Positions 1 through 8,993 of a DNA stretch of 64,000 bases are shown piece by piece. This DNA comes from Ktedonobacter racemifer DSM 44963 (lineage in GTDB: Bacteria > Chloroflexota > Ktedonobacteria > Ktedonobacterales > Ktedonobacteraceae), in assembly GCF_000178855.1 (NCBI RefSeq), contig NZ_ADVG01000004.1, positions 2,294,001-2,358,000 of the forward strand, read 5' to 3'. The first letter of the stretch is position 1. The number at the start of each line of letters is the position of its first letter. The translations under genes were made by a program, and so were the position numbers. The notes below the pieces were generated by a model. It saw only the letters and a program-made list of their open reading frames with translations. It was not told the origin of the DNA and searched no databases.

Positions 1-1620
1 CCGTATTCCTTGATTCGGCCTTACACGCTGATTTTTCTCTAATAAGCTGCTTGACCACCCACCCGCTAACCCGACTGTTATTGCAAAGCTCAGTGATACC
101 ACTAGTGGAAGTCCCAATCCTGCAATAAAACCAATAAGGTATTCCTTCGCTAGACCTTCATTGATATGAAATCCCATTCTCATCCCTACGAGAAATAAGT
201 CGATAAATATAGTAATGTTAAAAATTTTTGTTATAAGGCGTATATTGTTGCCTATATTCTCCCATGCATGTCTCCAAGACCAATGGCCTACTTCTGTAGG
301 CTGTATTATTGAGTTTTGTTTCAGGTGTTTTCCAAGAACAAATCCCACTATGGGCCCAGTAAACAAACCATATCCAATAATGCCAATGATCACTCTAAGG
401 AGCAATCCGAGGCTAGGTGCGGTGATGAGAAAGCCTCCTAACGCACCCACAAAACCGAGGAACAGTGTACTTCCATGTATGATCACTCTATGGGCACGAC
501 GTGCATGTTCTTCTGTCAGCCAATCGAATTGTATATGCTCGATAAAAAACTCCTCTTGATGGGTTTGCTTCATATATTTTGCTAGTTGCTGTAGCGACTG
601 CACGGTTTTCTCTTCTGAATAGCGGGCTATACCTCCTCGTTTAAACATTTGTTGAATATACGTTAAAAATATCTTTTGCCGACGTTCCTCCAGTGTTCCC
701 GTCAATACATCTTGTTCGATGGATACGTCTTGGTAAGCTGACATAAAAACACTTAACATCAATGGAGTCGTCAGTAATTCTTGTAAAATCGGATCATGGT
801 GTAAGGTATCCTGCACTATTGTAAACAATCCTCTCCTTTGAGAGAGATGTGTGAGGACTTGCTGTAAAGCAAGCGGTTGAATTGTTATTATCCTCTGAAT
901 GTCAAGTTGAACTTTTTGGTGCAGGTAGTCTGTTAAGCGACTGCATATGACAATGGATACAAAACCTTGTTGTCGTAGATACGCATTAATAGCCTGTATA
1001 CACTCCTGACGGACCCTGACAGCCAATTGATCAAAGCCATCAAGCAGCACAACCAGACTGTTATTCCTGATCCAAACTTGAGCCACTTTTTCTTGAACGC
1101 GATATTTATCATGGAGTTCCTCAACAAGCCATTCAGCAAGAGACCTTCGCTTCTTTCCCCACGACCGCAAATCAAAAATAACGGGTATGGGATGAGAATC
1201 GTCTTGTACAGCCTTATCAAGGAGGTTGCGGGCAAGTTCCAAGAGCAAAATGGTTTTACCTGTTCCTGGTTCTCCCAGAATGAGGAGTTGCCCTCCAGAT
1301 TGATCATAAACTTGCGCTATAGATAACCCTGTAGGAAGAGGGAGCAAAGGTTTGTTGGATTCTTGCACAACAGATTTCCAGGGATTTACTTCTTCATTGA
1401 GTTGATAGTGAAACGCAACAGAAATTCTGTCCATTTCATGGAATGCACGGTCGAGAATGGGATCAACTCTCCATACCTGTACTCTCTTAAGCATCTCTCG
1501 TCTATTGTATCGTTGTTCTGCTTCGTTCAAAGAAGGGATGACTGTTTGATGCAAATTGATATCGCGAACTGCGTTGTATTGGTTCTCGACACGCTGCTTG
1601 CGCTGATCAAACTTTGTCAT
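1..1620 (-). CDS. NACHT-type STAND NTPase with N-terminal RDIN tag and C-terminal membrane segments (partial, runs off window)
   Basis: I translated this frame by hand: it is open from an ATG at 1620 to the window edge (540 codons, no stop). Residues 4-22 read FDQRKQRVENQYNAVRDIN, nearly the same tag as the protein encoded just upstream. A Walker A GEPGTGKT lies at about 116-123 and a Walker B-like LVVLLDGFDQL at about 189-199, the NACHT arrangement with two acidic residues. Hydrophobic stretches at about 383-402, 405-432 and 491-520 look like membrane helices. A GAGGTG ribosome site precedes the ATG and the gap to the previous gene is 8 bp, so the two are probably cotranscribed. NACHT proteins in bacteria are often anti-phage sensors; that role here is inference. 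The C-terminal sensor region is outside the window. Confidence 0.85.
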   Translation of the reverse strand, partial: MTKFDQRKQRVENQYNAVRDINLHQTVIPSLNEAEQRYNRREMLKRVQVWRVDPILDRAFHEMDRISVAFHYQLNEEVNPWKSVVQESNKPLLPLPTGLSIAQVYDQSGGQLLILGEPGTGKTILLLELARNLLDKAVQDDSHPIPVIFDLRSWGKKRRSLAEWLVEELHDKYRVQEKVAQVWIRNNSLVVLLDGFDQLAVRVRQECIQAINAYLRQQGFVSIVICSRLTDYLHQKVQLDIQRIITIQPLALQQVLTHLSQRRGLFTIVQDTLHHDPILQELLTTPLMLSVFMSAYQDVSIEQDVLTGTLEERRQKIFLTYIQQMFKRGGIARYSEEKTVQSLQQLAKYMKQTHQEEFFIEHIQFDWLTEEHARRAHRVIIHGSTLFLGFVGALGGFLITAPSLGLLLRVIIGIIGYGLFTGPIVGFVLGKHLKQNSIIQPTEVGHWSWRHAWENIGNNIRLITKIFNITIFIDLFLVGMRMGFHINEGLAKEYLIGFIAGLGLPLVVSLSFAITVGLAGGWSSSLLEKNQRVRPNQGIR

Positions 1621-1628
1621 GCAACACC

Positions 1629-1985
1629 TCAGGAGAAGAGTTTTTGAACAGCTTCTATCGCGCCAGCTATAGTTGTTATCAGTCCTCCGACAGTAGCAAT
1701 GCCATCAAGAAAAGATTTTGCAGTTTTGAGATGATCAACTATTGTCTTTTTATCTGGGTGTGACTCCTCTGCTTCCTGAATAGCTTTTGTGATTTGATAC
1801 TCAACATCTGTAGCTTTCTTTTTATCAAGAAGACTATTCTGCTGAGCTTGATTTACTTCTTCCTTCAGTTTTTCTAGCTCTGACACGAGATCTACAGGAC
1901 TTTGTACCGTTCCCCAGTTGATATCTCGTCCAGCATTGTACTGGCTTCCTGTGATTTTCTGTCCACGTTGATCAAACTGTGCCAT
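1629..1985 (-). CDS. Small tagged coiled-coil protein with hydrophobic C-terminus, partner of the NACHT NTPase
   Basis: A 118-residue protein with three parts: the tag FDQRGQKITGSQYNAGRDIN at residues 4-23, a charged helical region (about 30-85, rich in E and K, coiled-coil like), and a hydrophobic amphipathic end (about 92-116) with Gly/Ile/Ala that could insert in a membrane. The tag is shared with the NACHT protein encoded 8 bp downstream. Matching N-terminal motifs in a sensor NTPase and a small membrane-active partner are the hallmark of homotypic signalling pairs such as bacterial amyloid signalling motifs. I infer an effector or adaptor; no enzymatic motif is visible. AAGGAG precedes the start. 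Confidence 0.75.
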   Translation of the reverse strand: MAQFDQRGQKITGSQYNAGRDINWGTVQSPVDLVSELEKLKEEVNQAQQNSLLDKKKATDVEYQITKAIQEAEESHPDKKTIVDHLKTAKSFLDGIATVGGLITTIAGAIEAVQKLFS

Positions 1986-2016
1986 GAATCTCTCCTTCTA
2001 TTCGATAAGAAATAGG

Positions 2017-2946
2017 TTATTCAGGCCAAACGAAATCGACAGCATTTTTATGCAGATTATTTCGCCGCTTTTGATAGCGCCTTGTGGTTCGAGGATCTTT
2101 ATGCCTCGCCCCATCCTGGACGAGCGCGAGATCTGCTCCTCCCTCAAACGCCAAGGTGATGAAGCTGGCTCGCATTCCATGCGGAGACATCACGATCCCG
2201 ACAACTTGCGCGCGCTGCTTCACGATACGCCCAACCTGATTGGGATGAAGCGGTCTCTCTTGGGGATGATCGCCTTTGCGAAAGCTAATAAACAGCGGTG
2301 CTTCTGGAGCAGCACACGCTCTGCCAACTGCCTCTAGATAGTCGTCAATCGCCTGTCGGACTTCAACCGGGAGTTTGGCAAGGCCCCGCTTCTTGCCTTT
2401 GCCATGCCGAATGATGACAATATGATAGCCTTGTTCCATCATGAGATCGCCAATGGTCAGAGCCACTGCTTCAGCGCGACGAATGCCCGTGCGCAGGAGG
2501 AGCATGAGAAGGGCATTGTCCCGCTTGCCGAGGGCAGTGCGGCGATCAATAGCGTCGAGAAGCGCCTTGGCTTCCTCACGCTTCAAGGCGTGGGGACTTT
2601 CATCATCGCCTGTTTTGAACCCGCGAACACCCTCTGCTGGATTCTTCAGCAGGAGACCACGCTGAACGGCTTCATCGAGCAACCGCCTGGCGACGGCCCA
2701 CATGCGCGCGGCAGTCGATTGTGCATAGGTTTCTGCCAGATGAGTTCGATAGGCCACCAGATTATCTCGATTCAATGAGGTGAGGGAGAGGTCGCGGCCA
2801 GCAAGCCAGTGGGCAAAATGTTTGGCATCAATGGTGTAGGTCTTGCGTGAGGAGGGAGCCAACTGCCCGGCGACATTCTGCATCGTGGCCGCCATTGGCG
2901 GAGCCAGAACGATCGCTTTGAGTCTTGTCGCAGGTGTTCGATGCAT
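2017..2946 (-). CDS. Tyrosine recombinase/integrase (XerC/D-like)
   Basis: A 309-residue site-specific recombinase. The N-terminal SAM-like core-binding domain covers about 30-115 and the catalytic domain about 125-309. Catalytic residues are visible: Arg in RTGIRRAEA, Lys in RHGKGKKRG, HGMRAS as the HxxR box, a second His in ARHKDPRTT and the nucleophile Tyr in TTRRYQ. It lies 31 bp upstream of the tagged small protein in the same direction and is divergent from the Tn3 transposase at 3193. In the Tn4430 group a tyrosine recombinase (TnpI) resolves cointegrates, so this could be the resolvase of that transposon. An integrase of an independent island is the alternative. Confidence 0.9.
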   Translation of the reverse strand: MHRTPATRLKAIVLAPPMAATMQNVAGQLAPSSRKTYTIDAKHFAHWLAGRDLSLTSLNRDNLVAYRTHLAETYAQSTAARMWAVARRLLDEAVQRGLLLKNPAEGVRGFKTGDDESPHALKREEAKALLDAIDRRTALGKRDNALLMLLLRTGIRRAEAVALTIGDLMMEQGYHIVIIRHGKGKKRGLAKLPVEVRQAIDDYLEAVGRACAAPEAPLFISFRKGDHPQERPLHPNQVGRIVKQRAQVVGIVMSPHGMRASFITLAFEGGADLALVQDGARHKDPRTTRRYQKRRNNLHKNAVDFVWPE

Positions 2947-3150
2947 TTCTTTGCTCTTTTTGCTTAGATTGTAATGATCAAGAATGCCGCTGAAATAGAG
3001 GTGCTAAAGTGTCTTTTACCACCCCTATTCTACCTCAAGAAACGCCCCAATTACTAGTATTTGCTCTATAAATTTTCGAGTGTCTAGTACTGTTGGTTAC
3101 AAAAACAATTCCTCTTTTACTCTGTCTATCGCGCTTGCTACAATCCAGCC

Positions 3151-3165
3151 GTGAGCCTGGCTCAC
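3151..3165. promoter_or_regulatory. Perfect 15-bp palindrome in the divergent promoter region
   Basis: GTGAGCC-T-GGCTCAC sits 27 bp before the transposase ATG, in the 246-bp gap between the leftward recombinase and the rightward transposase. It could be an operator or part of a resolution site. The rest of the gap (2947-3150) shows no gene. Confidence 0.4.
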
Positions 3166-3192
3166 CATGTATTTGTAGGAGAACGTACCCGT

Positions 3193-6100
3193 ATGAAACG
3201 ACAATGGACCGATGAGGAATTGGAGGCGCACTTTACCCTTCATTCCACTGAACTCGATCTGGTGGGAGACAGCAAAACCGATCGCAATCTGCTCGGCTTC
3301 GCTGTCTTGCTCAAGTATTTCCAGTATGAAGGACGCTTTCCCTCGCAGAAGCAGGACATTCCCGCCGCTGTGACACGCCATATCGCGCACCAGCTCGGCA
3401 TCGCTACGGAAGAACTGCTAGCCTATGATTGGGATGGCCGCATGATCAAAACCCATCGTGCGGCCATCCGTGCATTTCTGGGTTTCCGGGAAACGACCAG
3501 ACAGGATGAAGAGGCGCTGGTCTCCTGGTTGTGCCAGGAGGTGCTGGGTGAGCAGCAGCAAGAGGATGCACTCCTGGCCGCTGCCTACCAGCATTGCCAG
3601 AAGCAGCACATTGAGCCACCTACTCCCGACCGCCTCTCCCGCTTACTTCACACCGCACTGCATCGCTTTGACGAGCAGTTCTGTGCGTCTATCTCCCAAC
3701 AACTCACACCAGAAGTTCGAGCGCGCCTCGATGGGTTGCTGACAACCATCATCTCAGAGGAACCACCTTCTGCGGAGGCAAGCATAGAAGCACCACCAGA
3801 TCAAGAGGGGGCGACTCCTGCTCAGCGATATCGATCCGTCTGGCAATCGCTCAAACAGGATGCCGGTCAGATGAGCCTGGAACATATGCTGGAGGAAATC
3901 GCGAAGCTGGAGCGAATTGAGCAGCTTGGCCTTCCGGCGACGCTTTTTGCCCAGGCTTCTCCGAAACCGTTGCAGCAGTACCGCCAGCGCATTGTCGTTG
4001 AAGAAATCCATGAAATTCGCCGCCACCCAGATGCCCTCCGCTGGACCCTGCTGGCTGCCTATTGCTGGCTGCGTCGGCAGGAGATTATTGATATCCTGGT
4101 CGATTTACTGCTCGACATGGCGCACCATTTGACGACCAAAGCCGAGCGACGGGTCGAGCAAGCGTTTGTCCGTGAGATCAAAAAAGTGTCCGGGAAAACC
4201 AATCTGCTCTTTCGCCTTGCCGAAGTCGCCATTGATCAGCCTGATGGCACCGTTCGCGCCGTCATTTTTCCGGTTGTGCCAGAGCAAACGCTGCGCGACC
4301 TGGTCAAGGAATACAAAGCGACCGGGACCGGCTATCAGCAAAAGGTTCAGAAGCTCATGCGTTCCTCGTACAGCAAGCACTATCGGCGCATGATCCCGGT
4401 CATCCTGAAACATCTGGAATTTTGCTCGAACAACGAGGTCCACCGACCAGTCGTGCGTGCGTTAGCACTGCTCAAAAAGTACGTCGATATTCCCAGCACC
4501 CAGGTCCATTTCGCCCCCACCGAGGACATTCCCCTGGATGGAGTGGTGCCAGGTACCTGGCGCTCCGCCGTCGTGAAACAGGATGCGAAGAGCAAGACGG
4601 AGCATGTCAATCGGATCAACTATGAACTCTGTGTCTTGCAAACGCTGCGCAACACGGTTCGCACGAAAGAGGTTTGGCTCAAGCACGCCAATCGTTTCCG
4701 CGACCCCAATGACGATCTGCCGAAGGACTTTGAGAGCAAACGCCAGGGCTACTACGAAGCGCTCCATCAGCCGCAAGATGTAGAAGCATTCATTGCACAC
4801 GTGCAACGAGACATGACGGCGGCACTGGAAAAGCTCAATCGAAATCTGCCAACCAACCCCAAGGTTCAGCTTTTGCCAAAGAAAGGCGGCTGGATTTCCC
4901 TCTCCTCGTTAGAACCGCAGCCGGAGCCCCCGAACCTGAATGCCCTGAAAGCGGCGTTGTTCAGGCGCTGGTCTGTGATCGATTTACTTGATATCTTGAA
5001 AGAGGCCAACTTTCGGACCAATTTCACCGATTTCTTTCCCAGTCCGACGCCCCGCGAGCATCTGGACCCGGCTACGCGTGATATGCGTCTCCTCCTTTGC
5101 CTCTTCGGGCTGGGAACCAACATCGGGCTCAAACGAGTCAGTGCGGGTGATCACGGAATCAGTTACCGGGAGCTTGTCTATACCAAACAGCGCTTGCTGA
5201 CCCCAGAACACCAGCGAGCCGCCATTCGCGCCGTAGCCAATGCCACTTTCCAGGCGCGACTTCCGCACATTTGGGGCGAGGCCACAACGGCTTGTGCCTC
5301 TGACTCAAAGAAATTCAGTGCGTTTGCCCAGAACCTGCTCACGGAATGGCACCCACGCTATCATGGGCCGGGAATCATGATTTACTGGCATCTCGAAAAG
5401 AAGGCGACCTGCATCTATTCCCAATTGAAAAGCTGTTCCTCGTCGGAGGTCGCAGCAATGATCGAGGGCGTGTTACGCCATTGCACCGAGATGGCTGTTG
5501 ATCGCAATTACGTGGACACTCATGGGCAGTCGGAGGTTGCTTTTGCCATGTGCTCACTCCTGGGTTTTCGACTGCTTCCCCGCCTCAAGGGCATCCATCG
5601 GCAAAAACTCTCGCTGGTCGAAGCAGGCGATGCCGAAAAGTATCCCAACCTCCAGCTGATACTGCGGCGCTCGATCAACTGGGATCTCATCCGGCAACAA
5701 TATGATGAAATGATCAAGGTCGCGACGGGCCTTCGGCTCGGCACAGCAGAAACCGAAACCATTCTGCATCGCTTTACCCGCAATGGTGTCCAGCATCCTA
5801 CGTATAAAGCCCTCTCAGAGCTCGGACGAGCGTATAAAACCATCTTCCTCTGCGAATATCTCAGCAGTGAGGCACTGAGACGCGAGATCCACGAGGGGCT
5901 CAATGTGGTGGAGAACTGGAATGGTGCCACCAATTTTATTCTGTACGGGCGGCATGGGGAATTTACGACCAACAGGCGTGAGGGCCAGGAGTTGACCATG
6001 CTCTCACTCCACCTCCTCCAAGCCAGTCTGGTCTATATTCAGACTCTTTTGCTTCAACAACTCCTGGCCGATCCCACCTGGATGAACAAGATGACGAAAG

Positions 6101-6204
6101 AGGATCTTCGAGCGCTTACACCCTTGATCTACAGCAATGTCAACCCCTATGGCACCATTCACCTCGATCTGACAGAGCGTTTGGAGATTGAAAAGGCTGG
6201 ATAA
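3193..6204 (+). CDS. tnpA: Tn3-family transposase (TnpA)
   Basis: A 1003-residue DDE transposase of normal Tn3-family length, from the N-terminal DUF4158-like region (MKRQWTDEELEAHF) to the C-terminal catalytic domain. Catalytic-core motifs visible are ASDSKKFSAF (first Asp), RNYVDTHGQSEVAF (second Asp) and NRREGQE (Glu). I prefer the ATG at 3193, with AGGAG 10 bp upstream, over the in-frame GTG at 3151, which falls inside a palindrome. It catalyses replicative transposition through cointegrates. I could not identify the 38-bp terminal repeats: the right end should lie between 6205 and 6290, and the left end is probably outside the window beyond the NACHT gene. Confidence 0.93.
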   Translation: MKRQWTDEELEAHFTLHSTELDLVGDSKTDRNLLGFAVLLKYFQYEGRFPSQKQDIPAAVTRHIAHQLGIATEELLAYDWDGRMIKTHRAAIRAFLGFRETTRQDEEALVSWLCQEVLGEQQQEDALLAAAYQHCQKQHIEPPTPDRLSRLLHTALHRFDEQFCASISQQLTPEVRARLDGLLTTIISEEPPSAEASIEAPPDQEGATPAQRYRSVWQSLKQDAGQMSLEHMLEEIAKLERIEQLGLPATLFAQASPKPLQQYRQRIVVEEIHEIRRHPDALRWTLLAAYCWLRRQEIIDILVDLLLDMAHHLTTKAERRVEQAFVREIKKVSGKTNLLFRLAEVAIDQPDGTVRAVIFPVVPEQTLRDLVKEYKATGTGYQQKVQKLMRSSYSKHYRRMIPVILKHLEFCSNNEVHRPVVRALALLKKYVDIPSTQVHFAPTEDIPLDGVVPGTWRSAVVKQDAKSKTEHVNRINYELCVLQTLRNTVRTKEVWLKHANRFRDPNDDLPKDFESKRQGYYEALHQPQDVEAFIAHVQRDMTAALEKLNRNLPTNPKVQLLPKKGGWISLSSLEPQPEPPNLNALKAALFRRWSVIDLLDILKEANFRTNFTDFFPSPTPREHLDPATRDMRLLLCLFGLGTNIGLKRVSAGDHGISYRELVYTKQRLLTPEHQRAAIRAVANATFQARLPHIWGEATTACASDSKKFSAFAQNLLTEWHPRYHGPGIMIYWHLEKKATCIYSQLKSCSSSEVAAMIEGVLRHCTEMAVDRNYVDTHGQSEVAFAMCSLLGFRLLPRLKGIHRQKLSLVEAGDAEKYPNLQLILRRSINWDLIRQQYDEMIKVATGLRLGTAETETILHRFTRNGVQHPTYKALSELGRAYKTIFLCEYLSSEALRREIHEGLNVVENWNGATNFILYGRHGEFTTNRREGQELTMLSLHLLQASLVYIQTLLLQQLLADPTWMNKMTKEDLRALTPLIYSNVNPYGTIHLDLTERLEIEKAG

Positions 6205-6289
6205 AGGTAAAGTGGCCCGCGTTGTCAAGACAGAAAAATCGGTAGAAATAAGAGCTACTTTCCTCCTTTGTGTATTTTCTTTACAGGCA

Positions 6290-6796
6290 TCAAAGATCCT
6301 TAGTAAGCCAAAGAATGAGGTCGTGGTCGACTGTGACCGTCTCCCCCTGTTGAAGTGGTCGCTGCCCCTGGCACGCCCCTCGTCCGTCGGGAACATAGCC
6401 GCGCTTGGCATACAGCCGCTGCGCTGGCCCATACTCATCAAAGAGACCAACCGTAATGCCTGCCTGAGTGGCGCGAGTGGCGATCAATTGTTCTGCCGCA
6501 TCCATCAAACGTGAGGCGATCCCTTGTCTTTGGAACTGCGGGAAGACCCCCAGATGATGGATCAACGGAATGTTCTGCTGCCGAAACTGCGGATTCTTCG
6601 ATTGCCAGCGGATGGTGAGATAGCCGGCCAAGCTCCCTGCGCTCCAGGCCAGGAAGGTGTCGGCCTGCCCTTGTGCATGTCCGGCGAAATGGCGGTGAGC
6701 TTCTTCTGGATGGGCAGGGTAGACTTGCTCGGTAAAGAGTTGGATGATTTCGGCCAGCTCTGTCGGAGCAACCCGCTTGATATGGAGATCGGCCAT
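6290..6796 (-). CDS. GNAT-family N-acetyltransferase
   Basis: A 168-residue protein with a single GNAT fold. The acetyl-CoA binding motif A reads FPQFQRQGIASRLMDAAE at about residues 90-108, preceded by the beta-4 strand HHLGV and followed by the motif-B segment with YAKRGYVP. The start at 6796 (MADLHI) is chosen because AAGGTGG lies 5 bp upstream; an ATG three codons earlier is possible. The substrate cannot be told. The gene sits between the Tn3 transposase and a truncated IS3 end, so its own upstream region may be lost. Confidence 0.85.
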   Translation of the reverse strand: MADLHIKRVAPTELAEIIQLFTEQVYPAHPEEAHRHFAGHAQGQADTFLAWSAGSLAGYLTIRWQSKNPQFRQQNIPLIHHLGVFPQFQRQGIASRLMDAAEQLIATRATQAGITVGLFDEYGPAQRLYAKRGYVPDGRGACQGQRPLQQGETVTVDHDLILWLTKDL

Positions 6797-6863
6797 AGAT
6801 ACCACCTTTCTTCTGATGCCCGTGCTGGGCCTCCGTTCGATCCCGTCAGATGCCAGCGCGACC

Positions 6864-7067
6864 TCATGCTCGATCTCGGTCTCGCTCGTCCCTCGAAACC
6901 GACGCAGGAACCGCGAAGTACCGTTCAGCCGGGGTCAGGTAACCGAGTGCCTGATGGGGACGCTCATGATTATAGAACTGAAAATAGCCGGTTAAGGCTT
7001 GCCATGCCTCACGAGGTGAAGCGTAGTCGTGAATGTAAACCTCCTCATACTTGACGGTGCGCCATAA
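6864..7067 (-). CDS. 3' exon of IS3 OrfB transposase
   Basis: This 204-bp piece encodes LWRTVKYEEVY and then YNHERPHQALGYLTPAE, the conserved C-terminal part of the IS3 integrase domain that holds the catalytic Glu region. It is in phase with the exon ending at 10218 once the intron is removed: ...FTER joins LWRTV... . The tail VPASVSRDERDRDRA is unlike the usual end of these proteins and may read into flanking DNA. Confidence 0.85.
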   Translation of the reverse strand, partial: LWRTVKYEEVYIHDYASPREAWQALTGYFQFYNHERPHQALGYLTPAERYFAVPASVSRDERDRDRA

Positions 7068-7122
7068 GTAGGGTAGGCACCCGTCGAGGTACATTGCTGC
7101 CCTTTTACGAATGCCTCCCTCC

Positions 7123-7156
7123 AAACCCGGCATGCAAATTTCTCTGCACCGGGCTT
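7123..7156 (-). ncRNA. Group II intron domain V
   Basis: On the minus strand AGCCCGGTGCAG-AGAAAT-TTGCATGCCGGGTTT folds into a short hairpin with the AGC...GUUU base typical of domain V. It sits 55 bp from the intron 3' end, leaving room for domain VI. Confidence 0.75.
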
Positions 7157-7163
7157 TCCAGCA

Positions 7164-8993
7164 TTATCGGAGGATTTCCGTTCGTGAACGTGATCGTTTG
7201 TGTTTCAATGGCCGTCCGGCATGCAAATCCAGATGGCAGGTGCGGCAAAGGACCAGTGTCTTACGGTGACGGGCTGCCATGATTTTTGCCCAGCTTGGCT
7301 TCTCTTGGCCCTCATACTTGTTCAGATCTTTGAGGGCCCGAATATGGTGCACCTCAATACGATCTGTCATACGGGTCGCCCCGCAATATTCACAGACTTG
7401 GGCCAAGAGCCGCTGTTCGAGTTCCGATCGATCATGCCAGATTTGCTGTGGCTGGTCGTCAAGCGTTGTTTTGATATCCCACTGCAAGGGGATGCCTCCC
7501 CAGGCCGCTACCAATGGCTTTTTTCCCTCACGGGCAATGGTGACTTGTAATCCTTTGTAGGTTTTTCCATCGACTTGAAGCCGTGTTCGGTACTTCTGGT
7601 AGATGTGTCCTACCGAGGTTTTGTGTTTGGCCGCCAACGTTTTTGTCAGCGATCCTTCCATTGCCTTTTTGAGGGTGTGGAGTCGATGCAGATTGTAGGC
7701 ATATCGATAGTAGTTGACTATCCCTCGGTATTCAAGCTGATAAGTCGAGATGATTGTGTAGTCACTCTCCTTGAGCAGTTCGGTTCGATGGATAGGTTTG
7801 CCTCGTTGCTGGTAGCGTTTACGTTTTTCCATGACGACGGCTCTTGGGACACGCAATCCCACTTTTCCGTTAATACTCCGGCGTTTGAAGCCAGCTTTCG
7901 TCCGACTCTGCTTGGTATCACTTTGCATGGTGGTGATTTCGTAGCCCAGAAAGCGAGCAGCATCACTTCTTGCGTGAGTGATGAGCGTCTTCTCTGAAGA
8001 GAGTGTGAGGTTGAGTTCCTCGCTCAAGAACGCTGTCAGTCGTCGTTTGATCTCTTCTGCCTCACGCTTTGGCCCCGTGAATGCGAGGCCGAAGTCGTCG
8101 GCGTAACGAACATATTTGAGCCGTCGGTAGTCCGGATCTTGCGGATCTACGGAGGGAAGCTTCTGGAGTTGTTTTCTCACTTTGAGAGCAGCCTCCTTCT
8201 GCCCATTTCTCAGCAGGTTATGCATCTGTCTGTGGAGTTTCACATACTCCTGGTTAAGCTTTCTTTTCTCTCCTCGTGTGTACTGTGGGATGAGAATGGT
8301 TTCCACAAAGGTGTCCAACTTGTTGAGCAGGATATTGCTGAGTATTGGACTCAGAACGGAGCCTTGTGGTACTCCGCTGAGTGTCTGATTGAATCGCCAG
8401 TCCTCCAGATATCCGGCCCGAAGCAGTTTTTCCACAAGGTAGAGAAAGCGTCCATCGTGAATGTTTTCTCTCAGCGTTGAGAGGAGAAGGTCATGCGATA
8501 ATGAACCGAAGCAGTCGGAGATATCGCCCTCGATAATCCAGGTTGCCGATCCCCAGGTGTGATAGATTTCCTGTAGAGCCGTGTGACATCCTCGTCCTTC
8601 CCGAAAACCGTGGGAATGCTCGCTAAATTGAATGTCATAGTAGGCATGCAGGATCTGGCGAATTACTTCCGCCAGTAATTTGTCACTCCAGGCGGGTAGG
8701 CCCAAGGGACGCTTTTTCCCATTTCGCTTTAAAATGTAGATCCTGCGTGCGGGTTGCCATTGGTACCGCTCGGAGCGTAACGCTTCGATAATGGTATCAA
8801 TTTTTTCGAGCGACATCGCATCAGCAGTTTCCTCGCTGATGCCTCTTGTCGTCGCGCCCGTATTCCTGTAGATCTTCCCGTAAGCGGTCAGGTAGAGCTG
8901 CTTGTTGAACAGTTGTCGGTAAACGCGCTTGAGAGGTAATCCTCTTTTGCCTCGTTCACGCAGAAGTCCCAGGTACGTACGGGGTGTTTGCAT
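7164..8993 (-). CDS. ltrA: Group II intron-encoded reverse transcriptase/maturase with HNH endonuclease
   Basis: A protein of about 609 residues. Reverse transcriptase blocks run through the first 350 residues, with the active site in KYVRYADDFGLAF. The maturase (X) domain follows, with LEYRGIVNYYRYA. The C-terminal HNH endonuclease shows CEYCG, EVHHIRALKDL and LCRTCHLDLHAGR. The frame stays open to 9221, but the residues before MQTPRTYLG are ribozyme-derived, so I choose the ATG at 8993 with AAAGG just upstream. It assists splicing of the host intron and reverse-transcribes it into new sites. It is full length and intact. Confidence 0.93.
   Translation of the reverse strand: MQTPRTYLGLLRERGKRGLPLKRVYRQLFNKQLYLTAYGKIYRNTGATTRGISEETADAMSLEKIDTIIEALRSERYQWQPARRIYILKRNGKKRPLGLPAWSDKLLAEVIRQILHAYYDIQFSEHSHGFREGRGCHTALQEIYHTWGSATWIIEGDISDCFGSLSHDLLLSTLRENIHDGRFLYLVEKLLRAGYLEDWRFNQTLSGVPQGSVLSPILSNILLNKLDTFVETILIPQYTRGEKRKLNQEYVKLHRQMHNLLRNGQKEAALKVRKQLQKLPSVDPQDPDYRRLKYVRYADDFGLAFTGPKREAEEIKRRLTAFLSEELNLTLSSEKTLITHARSDAARFLGYEITTMQSDTKQSRTKAGFKRRSINGKVGLRVPRAVVMEKRKRYQQRGKPIHRTELLKESDYTIISTYQLEYRGIVNYYRYAYNLHRLHTLKKAMEGSLTKTLAAKHKTSVGHIYQKYRTRLQVDGKTYKGLQVTIAREGKKPLVAAWGGIPLQWDIKTTLDDQPQQIWHDRSELEQRLLAQVCEYCGATRMTDRIEVHHIRALKDLNKYEGQEKPSWAKIMAARHRKTLVLCRTCHLDLHAGRPLKHKRSRSRTEILR

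Noticed and set aside
215..559. Plus-strand open frame of 114 codons
   Set aside because: It is the complement of the membrane-helix region of the NACHT gene, whose minus frame is open over the whole stretch.
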